A DNA stretch of 64,000 bases from the NCBI RefSeq assembly GCF_030294945.1, contig NZ_AP018448.1:8466501-8530500 (forward strand), read 5' to 3'. This document shows positions 44,065 through 53,039 of this stretch, in pieces (the stretch's first letter is position 1; each line of letters opens with the position of its first letter). Source of the stretch: Streptomyces graminofaciens. Lineage in GTDB: Bacteria; Actinomycetota; Actinomycetes; Streptomycetales; Streptomycetaceae. The notes under the pieces are model-generated. The model was not told the DNA's origin. It saw only the letters and a program-made list of their open reading frames with translations, and ran no database searches. Made by a program: the position numbers and the translations under genes.

Positions 44065-45375
44065 CTACCCACGGAAGAGGTTCGCCGGGTCGTACTCCGA
44101 CTTCACCGCGGCGAGCCTCTTGCGCGTCTCCGCGTCGTACAGCCCCTCCGTACGATCGCCCGCGCCGAACGCGAAGTTGACGGCCCGCCCGAGTGTCCGG
44201 GGAGCCAGCTCCGCGAACGCGGGGTCCAGAATCCGCCGGGCCTCCGCCCGCCCGGCCATCGCGACCAGCCGCACCAGGAACCGCCCCTCGCGATACGGCA
44301 CCGCGTTCCCGGCGGGCCGAGCGAGCGCCCCGCCCAGCTGATTGACCTGCACGACACACATCGCCCCCGCGCCGGGCCCGGTACGGGTGAGCACCCGAGC
44401 CACGGCCCCGACCTCCAGCTCGCTCACCACGGCACTGTCCCCGTAATTGGTGTGCGGCACCGCGGGATCGCTGTGGATCGTATGACTGTCCCCGTACGGC
44501 ATCCACCGCAGCGTGTCCGCGAACGCCGGCCCCGCCTCCCGCAGCGGCGCGACCAGCCGCTCACCGTCGTCCCCCGTGTACGCGACCCGCACGGACACGA
44601 CGTACCGCCCCCGCAGCTCCGGCGGCAGCCCCGGCGCGTCAGGGTACGGGACCGCCGCGAACGACGAGGTCAGCGTGCTGGGCACGGTCCGCGTCCAGCG
44701 CTCGTACACGGCCAGCACGGCCGCCGGATCGACCTCGCGCCCGTCGAACGACAGCGAGCCCCCGTAGAGCCGGGCCACCGGTACGAGCCCGATCTCCATC
44801 CCGGTCACGATCCCGAGGCCGGGCCCGCCGCCGAGCAGCGCCCAGTACAGGTCGGGCTCGGACTCCGGCGTCACCCGGCGCGACCGGCCGTCGGCGGTGA
44901 CGACGTCGAGCGAGCGCACATGATCCGCCGCGTACCCGAACTCCCGGGCCAGGATGCCCAGTCCACCGCCCAGCGTGAATCCGACGGCGCCCACGCCCGG
45001 CGACGAGCCGTTCAGCGGGGCCAGCCCGTACGGCTCGGCCGCCGCGACGACCTGCCCCCAGCGAACTCCCGCCGCCACCCGCGCGGTTCGGGCCACCGGG
45101 TCGATCTCGACCCCGTCCATCCGCCGGGTGGTGACGAGCACCCCGCCCTCGTACGCCCCCGGCAGCCCGTGCCCGGTCGCCTGCACCCGGACGGGCTGCC
45201 CGGCACCGGCCGCGTACCCCACCGCCGCCGCGACCTCCGCGGCCGAGGCCGCCCCGACCACCACGTAGGGCCGCTGCGCGAAACCGGTCTGGAACCCGGC
45301 GACCTCGTCCTCGTACCCGACGTCACCGGGCTCCAGAACGAGACCGACCGCTGCTTCAAGGGCGTCGAGCTGCAC
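44065..45375 (-). CDS. FAD-binding oxidase, BBE type
   Basis: A 436-residue flavoprotein of the berberine-bridge/VAO family. The FAD domain includes RPYVVVGAASAAEVAAAVGY and VRVQATGHGLPGAYEGG, with the His that usually carries the 8-alpha flavin bond, and GFTLGGGLGILAREFG. The BBE C-terminal box is KSEYDPANLFRG. It oxidises an alcohol, sugar or secondary metabolite; the substrate is unknown. The GTG at 45375 has GGAGGAG six bases upstream. Confidence 0.92.
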   Translation of the reverse strand: MQLDALEAAVGLVLEPGDVGYEDEVAGFQTGFAQRPYVVVGAASAAEVAAAVGYAAGAGQPVRVQATGHGLPGAYEGGVLVTTRRMDGVEIDPVARTARVAAGVRWGQVVAAAEPYGLAPLNGSSPGVGAVGFTLGGGLGILAREFGYAADHVRSLDVVTADGRSRRVTPESEPDLYWALLGGGPGLGIVTGMEIGLVPVARLYGGSLSFDGREVDPAAVLAVYERWTRTVPSTLTSSFAAVPYPDAPGLPPELRGRYVVSVRVAYTGDDGERLVAPLREAGPAFADTLRWMPYGDSHTIHSDPAVPHTNYGDSAVVSELEVGAVARVLTRTGPGAGAMCVVQVNQLGGALARPAGNAVPYREGRFLVRLVAMAGRAEARRILDPAFAELAPRTLGRAVNFAFGAGDRTEGLYDAETRKRLAAVKSEYDPANLFRG

Positions 45376-45485
45376 GGAACTCCTCCGTAGTACTGCTGTT
45401 CTTGTACGGACGAGGAGCACCCTGCGCCGAAAACCTGACACCTCCCGTCAGCTTTTCCCTGCTCTGTGGAGAACGCGTGCGACGG

Positions 45486-46217
45486 TCACGACTCCTGCCG
45501 GGCCCGCCGCCGGCTCCACCACAGGCCCGCCGCGCCCGCCGAGATCAGTGCCGCGCCGGTCATGCCGAGCGGCAGGATCCGGTCGGCCGGACCGGTGTCG
45601 GGCAGTTTGTCCGGCTTGTCGTCGGCGCCGGGAGTGACCGGGCTGTTGTCGGTGCCGAGGAGCAGCGGCGTGGCCGGCTCGTTCGGCTTGGGGTTGTTCG
45701 CTCCGAACGGCACCGGGCCCTGCTGCCAGTACGTCTTCGAACCGTCGGGGTTCTGGACGGGCAGACAGATCTTGCCCTCCTTCTTCAGATCGAACGTGGC
45801 GTCGATCGCGTACGACTTCGACTTTCCGGCGGCCAGATTGTCGATCGAGCAGACGAAACCACTGTTCGCACCATCCGGAAGATCCCCCGCGGCGATTTCC
45901 GAACAGCCCTCGACGTTCTTGACGGTCAGGCCGTCAAAACCGACCACGAGCAACCGGATTTTCCCACTGTCCTTCGTTCCGTCGTTCTTCACGACGCCGG
46001 AGATCTCGGTTTCCTGGGACTTGTTGTCGACTTCGATCTCCTTGGACAGCAGCGTCGACAGCTTCACGCCCGCGGGCGCGTCCACCATGGCCTTTCCGCC
46101 GTGGTCGCTCAATTCCCCCTTGTCGTCCGCCGAAGCGCCGAAGGCGAGGATCATCACCGTCGAGACGGATGCGGTGAGCAGCGATCCCGTGACGGCAGCC
46201 CTGCGACGAGAACTCAT
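45486..46217 (-). CDS. LPXTG cell-wall anchored surface protein
   Basis: A 243-residue exported protein. The signal peptide is AAVTGSLLTASVSTVMILAF. The mature part has repeated beta-rich segments (KIRLLVVGFDGLTVKNVEGC). The C-terminus is a full sorting signal: LPDTG, a hydrophobic helix LGMTGAALISAGAAGLWW and a basic tail SRRRARQES, so a sortase would attach it to peptidoglycan. The Met at 46217 is used. It is divergent from the kinase gene. Confidence 0.88.
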   Translation of the reverse strand: MSSRRRAAVTGSLLTASVSTVMILAFGASADDKGELSDHGGKAMVDAPAGVKLSTLLSKEIEVDNKSQETEISGVVKNDGTKDSGKIRLLVVGFDGLTVKNVEGCSEIAAGDLPDGANSGFVCSIDNLAAGKSKSYAIDATFDLKKEGKICLPVQNPDGSKTYWQQGPVPFGANNPKPNEPATPLLLGTDNSPVTPGADDKPDKLPDTGPADRILPLGMTGAALISAGAAGLWWSRRRARQES

Positions 46218-46426
46218 GTTCCATCCCCCCTGTGTTCCCTTGTGTTCCTTTGTGTTCCGCTTGCGTCCCCCCGGCCGCGCCCTGAATTCGCGGCTCTTGA
46301 AGAGGTACCACAAGATTTCTCCGCACTATGCTGGTCCGGAACGAAGTGTGACCAATGCGCGACTTTTCTGGTTCTGCTGTGGCAGATGTGGGTAGTTGTC
46401 GATGGTGGTCAGGTGTTGAAGGGGGC

Positions 46427-48394
46427 ATGGGGGTGCCGGAAATAGCGAGGGGCGGTGTACCGGGGCTTTTGGTGACCGGCCGTTATCGACTGGTCCAGAG
46501 CATTGGCCAGGGCGGAATGGGCCGGGTGTGGCGGGCCACCGACGAAATGCTGGACCGACAGGTCGCGGTCAAGGAAATGCGGATCGACGGCCTCGACCCC
46601 GAGGACACCCGCACCCGCCGCGAACGAACCCTGCGCGAGGCCCGCGCCACGGCCCGCATCGACCACCCGGGCGTCGTCCGCGTCTACGACGTGGTCGACG
46701 AGGGCGAGCTGCTGTGGATCGTCATGGAACTCGTCGACGGCCGCTCCCTGGAACGGCTGCTGTACGAGGACGGCCCGCTGGACGTGCGCGAGACGGCCCG
46801 CATCGGCCTCGAACTCGTCGGCGCGCTGGTCCAGGTGCATGCCGGGGGAGTCCTGCACCGCGACATCAAGCCGGCCAACGTCCTCGTCGAACGCACCGGC
46901 AACCACCGGGTCGTCCTCACCGACTTCGGCATCGCGGCCATCCAGAACACCGAGGCCCTGACGATGGTCGGCATGCTGGTCGGCTCCCCGGACTACATGG
47001 CCCCCGAGCGCGTCTCGGGCCGCCCCCAGGGCCCGCCGTCCGACCTGTGGTCCCTGGGGGCGACCCTCTGTGCCGCCCTCGGCGGCCGCTCCCCCTTCTC
47101 CCGCACCACGACCCTCGCGACCCTCCACGCGGTCCTGTACGAGGAGCCGGAACTCCCGCCCACCACAGGTGAGTTGCGCGAAATACTGGCGGCCCTGCTG
47201 GAGAAGGAGCCCGACGTACGGCCCGGCCTGGAGGAACTGGAGACGGTGTTCCGGGCGATCGCGACGGCGACGACCGCCGGCCAGGCCCGCGAGGAGGAGG
47301 CACCGCAGGTACCGGCGCCCGAGCCGGACCCCGAAGAGCGCGCGCCGGAGCACTCCGTACGACACTCCGTACCGGGACGGCCCGCGCCGCAGTCGACCCC
47401 CGCGCCGCACCCGCCCACGCTGGTGAACCCGTCGGAGCCCGAGGCGGCGTCCGCACCGGAGCCGGTACGCACCGAGGAGCCCGGCTCCGAGCCCGTACCC
47501 CGGCAACCGGTCGACCCCGCCACCCACGACCTACGGCCCGAGCCCCTCACCCCCGACGCTCAACTCCCCGACCGCGCGACGACCCCGGTCCTCAACCGCG
47601 AGGCCGCACCACCGCTCCCCGGCACCCCGGAGTCGCCGTACGCCTCCCAGCGCCCCGCGGTCGGCGAGAACCCGGACCCCGGCCCCCAGGGCGAGCCACC
47701 CTCCTCGCTGCCGACGCGGCCCAGGCCGACGCCCACGCCGCCCGGGGACGTACCGCAGTCACCCGGCCCGCGCCGGCGGCGCCGTATCGCCCTCGTCGCG
47801 GCCGCCGGGGTGGTCCTCGCCGGAGCCGTCGCCGGGCTGGTCGTACCGTCGCTGGGCGGTTCCCCCGGAGGCGGGGACGACACCGACGGCGGCTCGCCCG
47901 GCGTCAAGTCCAGCCCCAGCCCCAGCCCCGGCTCCACGGTCGAGGGGACCTCGCGCCCGCCCTCGCCGACGCTCCCGCCGGGATCCCGTACGGAGTCCGG
48001 GGTGTTCTCCTGGGTCCCGCCCGACGGCTTCTCGCGCGAGGTGCACGCCGGTGCGGAGGTCCACTACACCTCCCCGGACGGCAGGCAGGAGATCGTCGGC
48101 AAGGCGTCCCTGGCCCGCGGCGACCTGATGACGCAGTGGGAGGAGACGGAGCGGAGCACCAGCGAGGGGGCGGGCTACGAGCGGATCCGCCTGGAGGAGA
48201 GCACGTTCAGGGGAATGCCCGCGGTCGTCTGGGAGTACCGGGTCACGGCCCAGGAACTGCCCTGGCGCGTACGGTCGTTGGGCTTCAACACCAACGGCAA
48301 GTCGTACCAGCTCACCACCTGGTACCACCCGGACGTCGAGGACCGCGCCCTCCCGGTCTACGAGGCGGTCGAGAAGTCCTTCAGACCCCTGTGA
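46427..48394 (+). CDS. Membrane Ser/Thr protein kinase (PknB-like)
   Basis: A 655-residue Hanks-type kinase. Gly loop IGQGGMGRVW at 26-35, ATP Lys48 in AVKE, catalytic HRDIKPAN around 144, DFG at 166 and APE in YMAPERV. A long Pro/Glu-rich juxtamembrane linker leads to a single helix near 455-476 (ALVAAAGVVLAGAVAGLVV). The extracellular domain of about 150 residues has FSWVPPDGFSREVHAGAEV. No PASTA repeats are present, so the ligand is not muropeptide by the usual route. GAAGGGGG precedes the ATG; GTG at 46433 is an alternative. Confidence 0.92.
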   Translation: MGVPEIARGGVPGLLVTGRYRLVQSIGQGGMGRVWRATDEMLDRQVAVKEMRIDGLDPEDTRTRRERTLREARATARIDHPGVVRVYDVVDEGELLWIVMELVDGRSLERLLYEDGPLDVRETARIGLELVGALVQVHAGGVLHRDIKPANVLVERTGNHRVVLTDFGIAAIQNTEALTMVGMLVGSPDYMAPERVSGRPQGPPSDLWSLGATLCAALGGRSPFSRTTTLATLHAVLYEEPELPPTTGELREILAALLEKEPDVRPGLEELETVFRAIATATTAGQAREEEAPQVPAPEPDPEERAPEHSVRHSVPGRPAPQSTPAPHPPTLVNPSEPEAASAPEPVRTEEPGSEPVPRQPVDPATHDLRPEPLTPDAQLPDRATTPVLNREAAPPLPGTPESPYASQRPAVGENPDPGPQGEPPSSLPTRPRPTPTPPGDVPQSPGPRRRRRIALVAAAGVVLAGAVAGLVVPSLGGSPGGGDDTDGGSPGVKSSPSPSPGSTVEGTSRPPSPTLPPGSRTESGVFSWVPPDGFSREVHAGAEVHYTSPDGRQEIVGKASLARGDLMTQWEETERSTSEGAGYERIRLEESTFRGMPAVVWEYRVTAQELPWRVRSLGFNTNGKSYQLTTWYHPDVEDRALPVYEAVEKSFRPL

Positions 48395-48416
48395 GCAGGC
48401 CCCGGCGGAACGACAG

Positions 48417-48450
48417 GAGCCCGGTGGCGCACGCACGCGCCACCGGGCTC
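48417..48450. terminator. Hairpin terminator between kinase and permease genes
   Basis: 14-bp perfect arms (48417-48430, 48437-48450); usable by both convergent genes. Confidence 0.8.
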
Positions 48451-48487
48451 CCGCCGCTGTGAACCGACCGAAGACCGGACCGGCGGC

Positions 48488-49918
48488 TCAGTGAACCTTG
48501 TCGCCCACCTTGTCGGAGACCTCGCCGACGGAGCCCTGACGGCCGCCGCCCCGCAGCTTCTCCTTCACCAGCGCGATCGCGACGACCACCCCGGCCACCA
48601 GCAGTGACAGCAACAGGATCTCGCGGTTGTCGTGCTCGGTGTCGGTGAGCATGTAGCCGAGGACGAAGACGATGAGGGCGATGGTGGCCCAGGTCAGATA
48701 CGGGTACAGCCACATCCGTACGACCAGCTTCTCCGGCGCCTCACGCTCGATGATCTTCCGCATCCGCAGCTGCGAGAAGCAGATGACGAGCCAGACGAAC
48801 AGGGCGACCGCACCGGAGGAATTGACGAGGAAGAGGAAGACGCTCTTGGGGAAGAAGTAGTTGAAGGCGACGGCGACGAAGCCGAAGACGACCGAGGCGA
48901 GGATCGCGGCCAAGGGCACACCGCGCGCGTTGGTCCGGGCGAAGACGCGCGGCGCGTCCCCGCGCTCACCCAGCGAGAACGCCATCCGAGAGGCCGTGTA
49001 GAGGCCGGAGTTCAGACACGACAGCACCGACGTCAGCACGATGAAGTTCATGATCTGACCGGCGTGGGCGATGCCGAGGGAGTCCAGGGCGGCGACGTAC
49101 GAGCCCTTCTCCTTGATCGAGGGGTCGTTCCAGGGCAGCAGCGCCACGACGACGAAGATCGAGCCGAGGTAGAAGACACCGATGCGCCAGATGATGCTGT
49201 TGGTGGACTTCGTGATCGCCTTCTGCGGGTCCTCGGTCTCACCGGCGGCCAGCGTGGCGATCTCGCTGCCCATGAAGGAGAAGACGACCAGCAGGACTCC
49301 GACGAGGATCGCGCCGGGCCCGTTCGGCAGGAACCCGTCGTGATCCGTGAGGTTGGACAGGCCGGCCTTCTCGGCGTCGACACCGGGCAGCAGCCCGAAG
49401 ATCGCGAGCCCGCCGACCACGATGAACGCGGCGATCGCGACGACCTTGATACCGGCGAACCAGAACTCGAACTCGCCGTAGGAGCCGACCGAGACCAGGT
49501 TCGTGGCGGTCAGCACCACCATCACGATCAGCGCCCACGCCCACTGGGGCACGGCCGGGACCCAGCCCTCCAGGATCACCGCGCCGGCGGTCGCCTCGAC
49601 CGCGAGGACGACCACCCAGAAGAACCAGTACAGCCAGCCGATGGAGAACCCGGCCCAGCGGCCGAGCGCCCGGTCGGCGTGCGCGGAGAACGAACCCGAG
49701 GAGGGGTTCGCGGCGGACATCTCGCCCAGCATGCGCATGACCAGGACGACCATGGTGCCGACGAGGGCGTAGGAGAGCAGGATGCCGGGGCCGGCGGTGG
49801 CGATGCCGGAACTGGACCCGACGAAGAGGCCGGCCCCGATCACACCACCGATCGCGATCATCGACAGATGGCGGTTCTTCAGCCCGGCCTGCAGACCGGG
49901 GGAGGGCGACGAGGTCAT
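48488..49918 (-). CDS. Amino acid permease (APC family, GABA permease-like)
   Basis: A 476-residue, twelve-helix APC transporter importing an amino acid with a proton. Helix 1 has the substrate-binding AIGGVIGAGLFVGSS and the cytosolic loop 2-3 region MRMLGEMSAANPSSGSF matches the GabP/AnsP/ProY group. The Met at 49918 has AAAGGA at good spacing. Substrate prediction beyond amino acids is not secure. Confidence 0.92.
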   Translation of the reverse strand: MTSSPSPGLQAGLKNRHLSMIAIGGVIGAGLFVGSSSGIATAGPGILLSYALVGTMVVLVMRMLGEMSAANPSSGSFSAHADRALGRWAGFSIGWLYWFFWVVVLAVEATAGAVILEGWVPAVPQWAWALIVMVVLTATNLVSVGSYGEFEFWFAGIKVVAIAAFIVVGGLAIFGLLPGVDAEKAGLSNLTDHDGFLPNGPGAILVGVLLVVFSFMGSEIATLAAGETEDPQKAITKSTNSIIWRIGVFYLGSIFVVVALLPWNDPSIKEKGSYVAALDSLGIAHAGQIMNFIVLTSVLSCLNSGLYTASRMAFSLGERGDAPRVFARTNARGVPLAAILASVVFGFVAVAFNYFFPKSVFLFLVNSSGAVALFVWLVICFSQLRMRKIIEREAPEKLVVRMWLYPYLTWATIALIVFVLGYMLTDTEHDNREILLLSLLVAGVVVAIALVKEKLRGGGRQGSVGEVSDKVGDKVH

Positions 49919-50029
49919 GGGGGAATCCTTTGCGCCGTTGTGGGTACTTCCGAGCAAGTGGGGATGCCCGAAAGGATCAACCCAGTGAATCGGAGGTAAA
50001 TGGATTCGTGAACCTTTGAATCCAGATCG

Positions 50030-50051
50030 TTACTTGAGGTTTACTTGAGGT
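50030..50051. repeat. Perfect 11-bp tandem duplication (TTACTTGAGGT)
   Basis: Two adjacent copies between the permease and rpiB starts, next to a 7-bp inverted repeat TGGATTC...GAATCCA near 50001-50024. A possible regulatory site. Confidence 0.5.
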
Positions 50052-50127
50052 TCGGTGGCGTGAGTCGATGTCTTCCCGCCCGACACCCCGTCGCGCCCGG
50101 GCGGGACAGCCGTGTCACACTCGGACC

Positions 50128-50613
50128 ATGCGCGTCTACCTCGGCTCCGATCACGCCGGTTACGAACTGAAGAACCACCTCGTCGAGTGGCTGAAGGCCG
50201 CCGGCCACGAGCCCGTCGACTGCGGGCCCCACATCTACGACGCCCAGGACGACTACCCGCCGTTCTGCCTGCGCGCCGCGGAGCGTACGGCGGCCGAGCC
50301 CGGCTCGCTGGGTGTGGTGATCGGTGGCTCGGGCAACGGCGAGCAGATCGCGGCGAACAAGGTGGCCGGCGTCCGCGCGGCCCTGGCGTGGAGCGTGGAG
50401 ACGGCGTCGCTCGGCCGCGAGCACAACGACGCGAACGTGATCTCCGTGGGTGCCCGCATGCACACCACGGAGGAGGCGACGAAGTTCATCGAAGCCTTCC
50501 TCAACACCCCCTACTCCGGCGACCCCCGCCACACCCGCCGGATCAACATGCTCTCGGCCTACGAGACCACGGGCGACCTCCCCCCGATCCCGGCGCACCA
50601 CCCGCAGCAGTAG
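50128..50613 (+). CDS. rpiB: Ribose-5-phosphate isomerase B
   Basis: A 161-residue RpiB/LacAB sugar-phosphate isomerase interconverting ribose-5-phosphate and ribulose-5-phosphate in the pentose phosphate pathway. Visible are LGSDHAGYELK, the active-site loop VIGGSGNGEQIAANK and the NDANVISVGAR segment. In that loop the enterobacterial catalytic Cys is Gly and a Glu follows, as in the mycobacterial enzyme. The Met at 50128 begins the conserved MRVYLGSDHAG. Confidence 0.95.
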   Translation: MRVYLGSDHAGYELKNHLVEWLKAAGHEPVDCGPHIYDAQDDYPPFCLRAAERTAAEPGSLGVVIGGSGNGEQIAANKVAGVRAALAWSVETASLGREHNDANVISVGARMHTTEEATKFIEAFLNTPYSGDPRHTRRINMLSAYETTGDLPPIPAHHPQQ

Positions 50614-50629
50614 GGCACGTCCTTGGCCC

Positions 50630-50665
50630 CTGAGAGCAACGGCCCGCAGGGGCCGTTGCTCTCAG
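50630..50665 (+). terminator. rpiB terminator
   Basis: A 16-bp perfect stem (50630-50645 with 50650-50665), loop GCAG, 17 bp after the rpiB stop. It merges with a following intergenic repeat. Confidence 0.8.
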
Positions 50666-50705
50666 AGGCGCGGGGAACCGCGCGACAAGCCCCCACCGGC
50701 CCGCG
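50662..50705. repeat. Streptomyces intergenic repeat copy
   Basis: GCGCGGGGAACCGCGCGACA followed by AGCCCCCACCGGCCCGCGGC, the best-preserved long form of the family also at 54307. Confidence 0.7.
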
Positions 50706-50774
50706 GCCGACAACGCACCCCCACCCACTCCCACTCACCCCCCCACCCCCACGGCCGACCCCCGGAGGGACCCC

Positions 50775-51587
50775 GTGCCGGAAGGCCACACCATCCACCG
50801 CCTGGCCGAGGACTACCTCGCCCACTTCGGCGGCCGGCAGGCCCACGTCACCAGCCCCCAGGGCAAGTTCGCCGACGCCGCCGCCCTCCTCGACGGCACC
50901 CCCCTCACCACCGCCGAGGCCCACGGCAAACACCTCTTCCTCCGCTTCGGCGACGGAGACGAGTGGGTCCACATCCACCTCGGCCTCTTCGGCAAGGTCA
51001 ACTTCGGCGGCGCCCCCGCACCCCCGCCCACGGACACCGTCCGCCTGCGCCTGCGCAACGACACCGCGTACGTCGACCTCCGCGGCCCCACGACCTGCGC
51101 ACTGATCACGGACACCGAGAAGCAGGCCGTACACGACCGCCTCGGCCCGGACCCCCTGCGCGAGGACGCGGACCCGGCAGCCGCTTACCGCCGCATCTCC
51201 CGCAGCCGTACGACGATCGCCGCCCTCCTCATGGACCAGAAGATCATCGCGGGCGTCGGCAACGTCTACCGCGCGGAGGTCCTGTTCCGGCACAACATCG
51301 ACCCGTACCGAGCTGGCAAGGACATCACGCCCACCCAGTGGGACGCGATCTGGGCCGACCTCGTCGCCCTCATGCGCGAGGGCGTCCGCAACAACCGCAT
51401 CGACACCGTCCGCCCCGAACACACCCCGGAGGCGATGGGCCGCCCGCCCCGCGTCGACGACCACGGCGGCGAGGTCTACGTGTACCGCAGGGCCGATCTC
51501 CCCTGCCACATCTGTGGCTGCGAGATCCGCACCGCCGACCTCGCCGCCCGCAACCTCTTCTGGTGCCCGACCTGCCAGAAACCCTGA
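50775..51587 (+). CDS. nei: Fpg/Nei family DNA glycosylase
   Basis: A 270-residue bifunctional DNA glycosylase/AP lyase for oxidised bases. The N-terminal catalytic Pro-Glu (MPEGHTIHRL) is intact; H2TH region GVGNVYRAEVLFRHNIDPY; C-terminal zinc finger CHICGCEIR...CPTCQK. PEGHTIH rather than PELPEVE marks it as Nei-type. The GTG at 50775 gives the obligatory Pro at position 2. Gene order rpiB-nei matches mycobacterial Rv2465c-Rv2464c. Confidence 0.93.
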   Translation: MPEGHTIHRLAEDYLAHFGGRQAHVTSPQGKFADAAALLDGTPLTTAEAHGKHLFLRFGDGDEWVHIHLGLFGKVNFGGAPAPPPTDTVRLRLRNDTAYVDLRGPTTCALITDTEKQAVHDRLGPDPLREDADPAAAYRRISRSRTTIAALLMDQKIIAGVGNVYRAEVLFRHNIDPYRAGKDITPTQWDAIWADLVALMREGVRNNRIDTVRPEHTPEAMGRPPRVDDHGGEVYVYRRADLPCHICGCEIRTADLAARNLFWCPTCQKP

Positions 51588-51603
51588 GCCTTCCCCGAGG
51601 AAC

Positions 51604-52836
51604 TCAGAACCCGTGCGGCAGCCACGGCGCCACGGTCGACCCGAACGCCACCGACGCCTCCGTCAGCGCCCCCTGCCGTACCTCCCGCACCAGCCCGGCC
51701 GCCCCGAGCGTGGCCAGCCCGACACCGCCCAGATACGCAGCCCCCAACTCCCGTACGGAAAGCACGAGATCGGCGGCATCGGCGGTCCGCTCACAGCTCG
51801 CGCCCTTCGCGTCACCCGTGAGCCGCCAACGCCCCTCGTTCCAGGGGCAGAACGCGTCCTCGACCTCCAGCACCACATCCACCGGCACCTGATACGTCCG
51901 CGCCGCGAGCGCCACACCCACATCCACCAGCCGTACGAACAACTCGTCCCGCACCCGCAGATCGCACCGCCGGATGTCGTTGACCAACTGCACCCACGGC
52001 TCGTCCAGGGGACGCCCCCGCGCGACGATCGTCGAGGTCAGGTCGAGGTCGAAGAGGAACCGCCACAACGCCGCGTGCGCAGCCGGGTCCAACGCCTCCG
52101 AGCTCGACACGAGCACCGTGCCCTTGGGCCCGGAGTGGTCCCAGTCGGGCTTCACCCGGAACCGCGCGTACCCGATCACACCCTCGCCGTCCCGCTCGGC
52201 CACCACGCACTGCAACGGCGACGCCCCGTCCCGGTGCCGCTCGGTGTCGAGCAACTCCAGCCGCTCCCAACCCGGCTGCCGCGCCAGCATCCCGGGCCGC
52301 CGCGGCACCTGCCGGGCGTAGACCGCCTCACACGCGTCGAGGACCTCGGCCGGAGCGGCGTACCGCAGCCGTACGTCGTCCGTGCCGGGCGGTACGGACA
52401 GCCGGGCGCGGGTGGTGTCCACCTCGACGCTCAGCCGGTGCGTGGCCAGGCCGTACCCGAACCGGCCGTAGATCTCCGGCTCTGAGGCGCACAGGACGGC
52501 CAACGGCTCGTCCTTGGCTCGGACGTCGTCCAACAGCCGCCGCATCATGGACGTCAGCACCCCGCGCCGCCGGTGCGTGGCCGCGACGCTCACCATCGTG
52601 ATCCCGGCGGCCGGGACGGCGGCTCCGCCGGGGACCGTGATCCGGAAGGTGTACGCCCCTGACGTACCCACGAGTTGGTCGTCGTCCCAGGCACCGAGGC
52701 ACCGGTCGTGTTCCGTGAGCCGGCCCTCCAACTCCCGTTTCTCGCTCGCTTCGGGCATGCCGCCGAAGGCGCGCAGCAAGGTGTCGTACCAGACGTTCCA
52801 GTCGTCCTCGCGCAGCACCTGAAGCTCAGTCCTCAT
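51604..52836 (-). CDS. Eis-like GNAT N-acetyltransferase
   Basis: A 410-residue tripartite acetyltransferase resembling Eis: GNAT domain with AGITMVSVAATHRRRGVLTS and MMRRLLDDVRAK as the acetyl-CoA loop, a second degenerate GNAT domain, and a C-terminal SCP2-like domain (VVLEVEDAFCPWNEGRWRL) ending in a free PHGF carboxylate, which acts as the general base in Eis. Family members acetylate amines such as aminoglycosides or peptides; the substrate here is unknown. It converges on the nei gene. Confidence 0.9.
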   Translation of the reverse strand: MRTELQVLREDDWNVWYDTLLRAFGGMPEASEKRELEGRLTEHDRCLGAWDDDQLVGTSGAYTFRITVPGGAAVPAAGITMVSVAATHRRRGVLTSMMRRLLDDVRAKDEPLAVLCASEPEIYGRFGYGLATHRLSVEVDTTRARLSVPPGTDDVRLRYAAPAEVLDACEAVYARQVPRRPGMLARQPGWERLELLDTERHRDGASPLQCVVAERDGEGVIGYARFRVKPDWDHSGPKGTVLVSSSEALDPAAHAALWRFLFDLDLTSTIVARGRPLDEPWVQLVNDIRRCDLRVRDELFVRLVDVGVALAARTYQVPVDVVLEVEDAFCPWNEGRWRLTGDAKGASCERTADAADLVLSVRELGAAYLGGVGLATLGAAGLVREVRQGALTEASVAFGSTVAPWLPHGF

Positions 52837-53039
52837 ACACCATGCCTAGCAGGGCGATCCAGGGCGAGCGAACGGTTTTCGCCCAACCGGCTGTGTGCAC
52901 GCTCTGGAGGCCCTGCGGGGGTCTTGAGCGCTCTCCCGTGTGAGATCTGTGTGAGATTCGTCGTGAACCGGCCCTCGGAAGGGGGACAAGTGGGACCTCC
53001 CGTGCACAGGAGCAGGTCCGATGGATAAGGTCCCGAACA

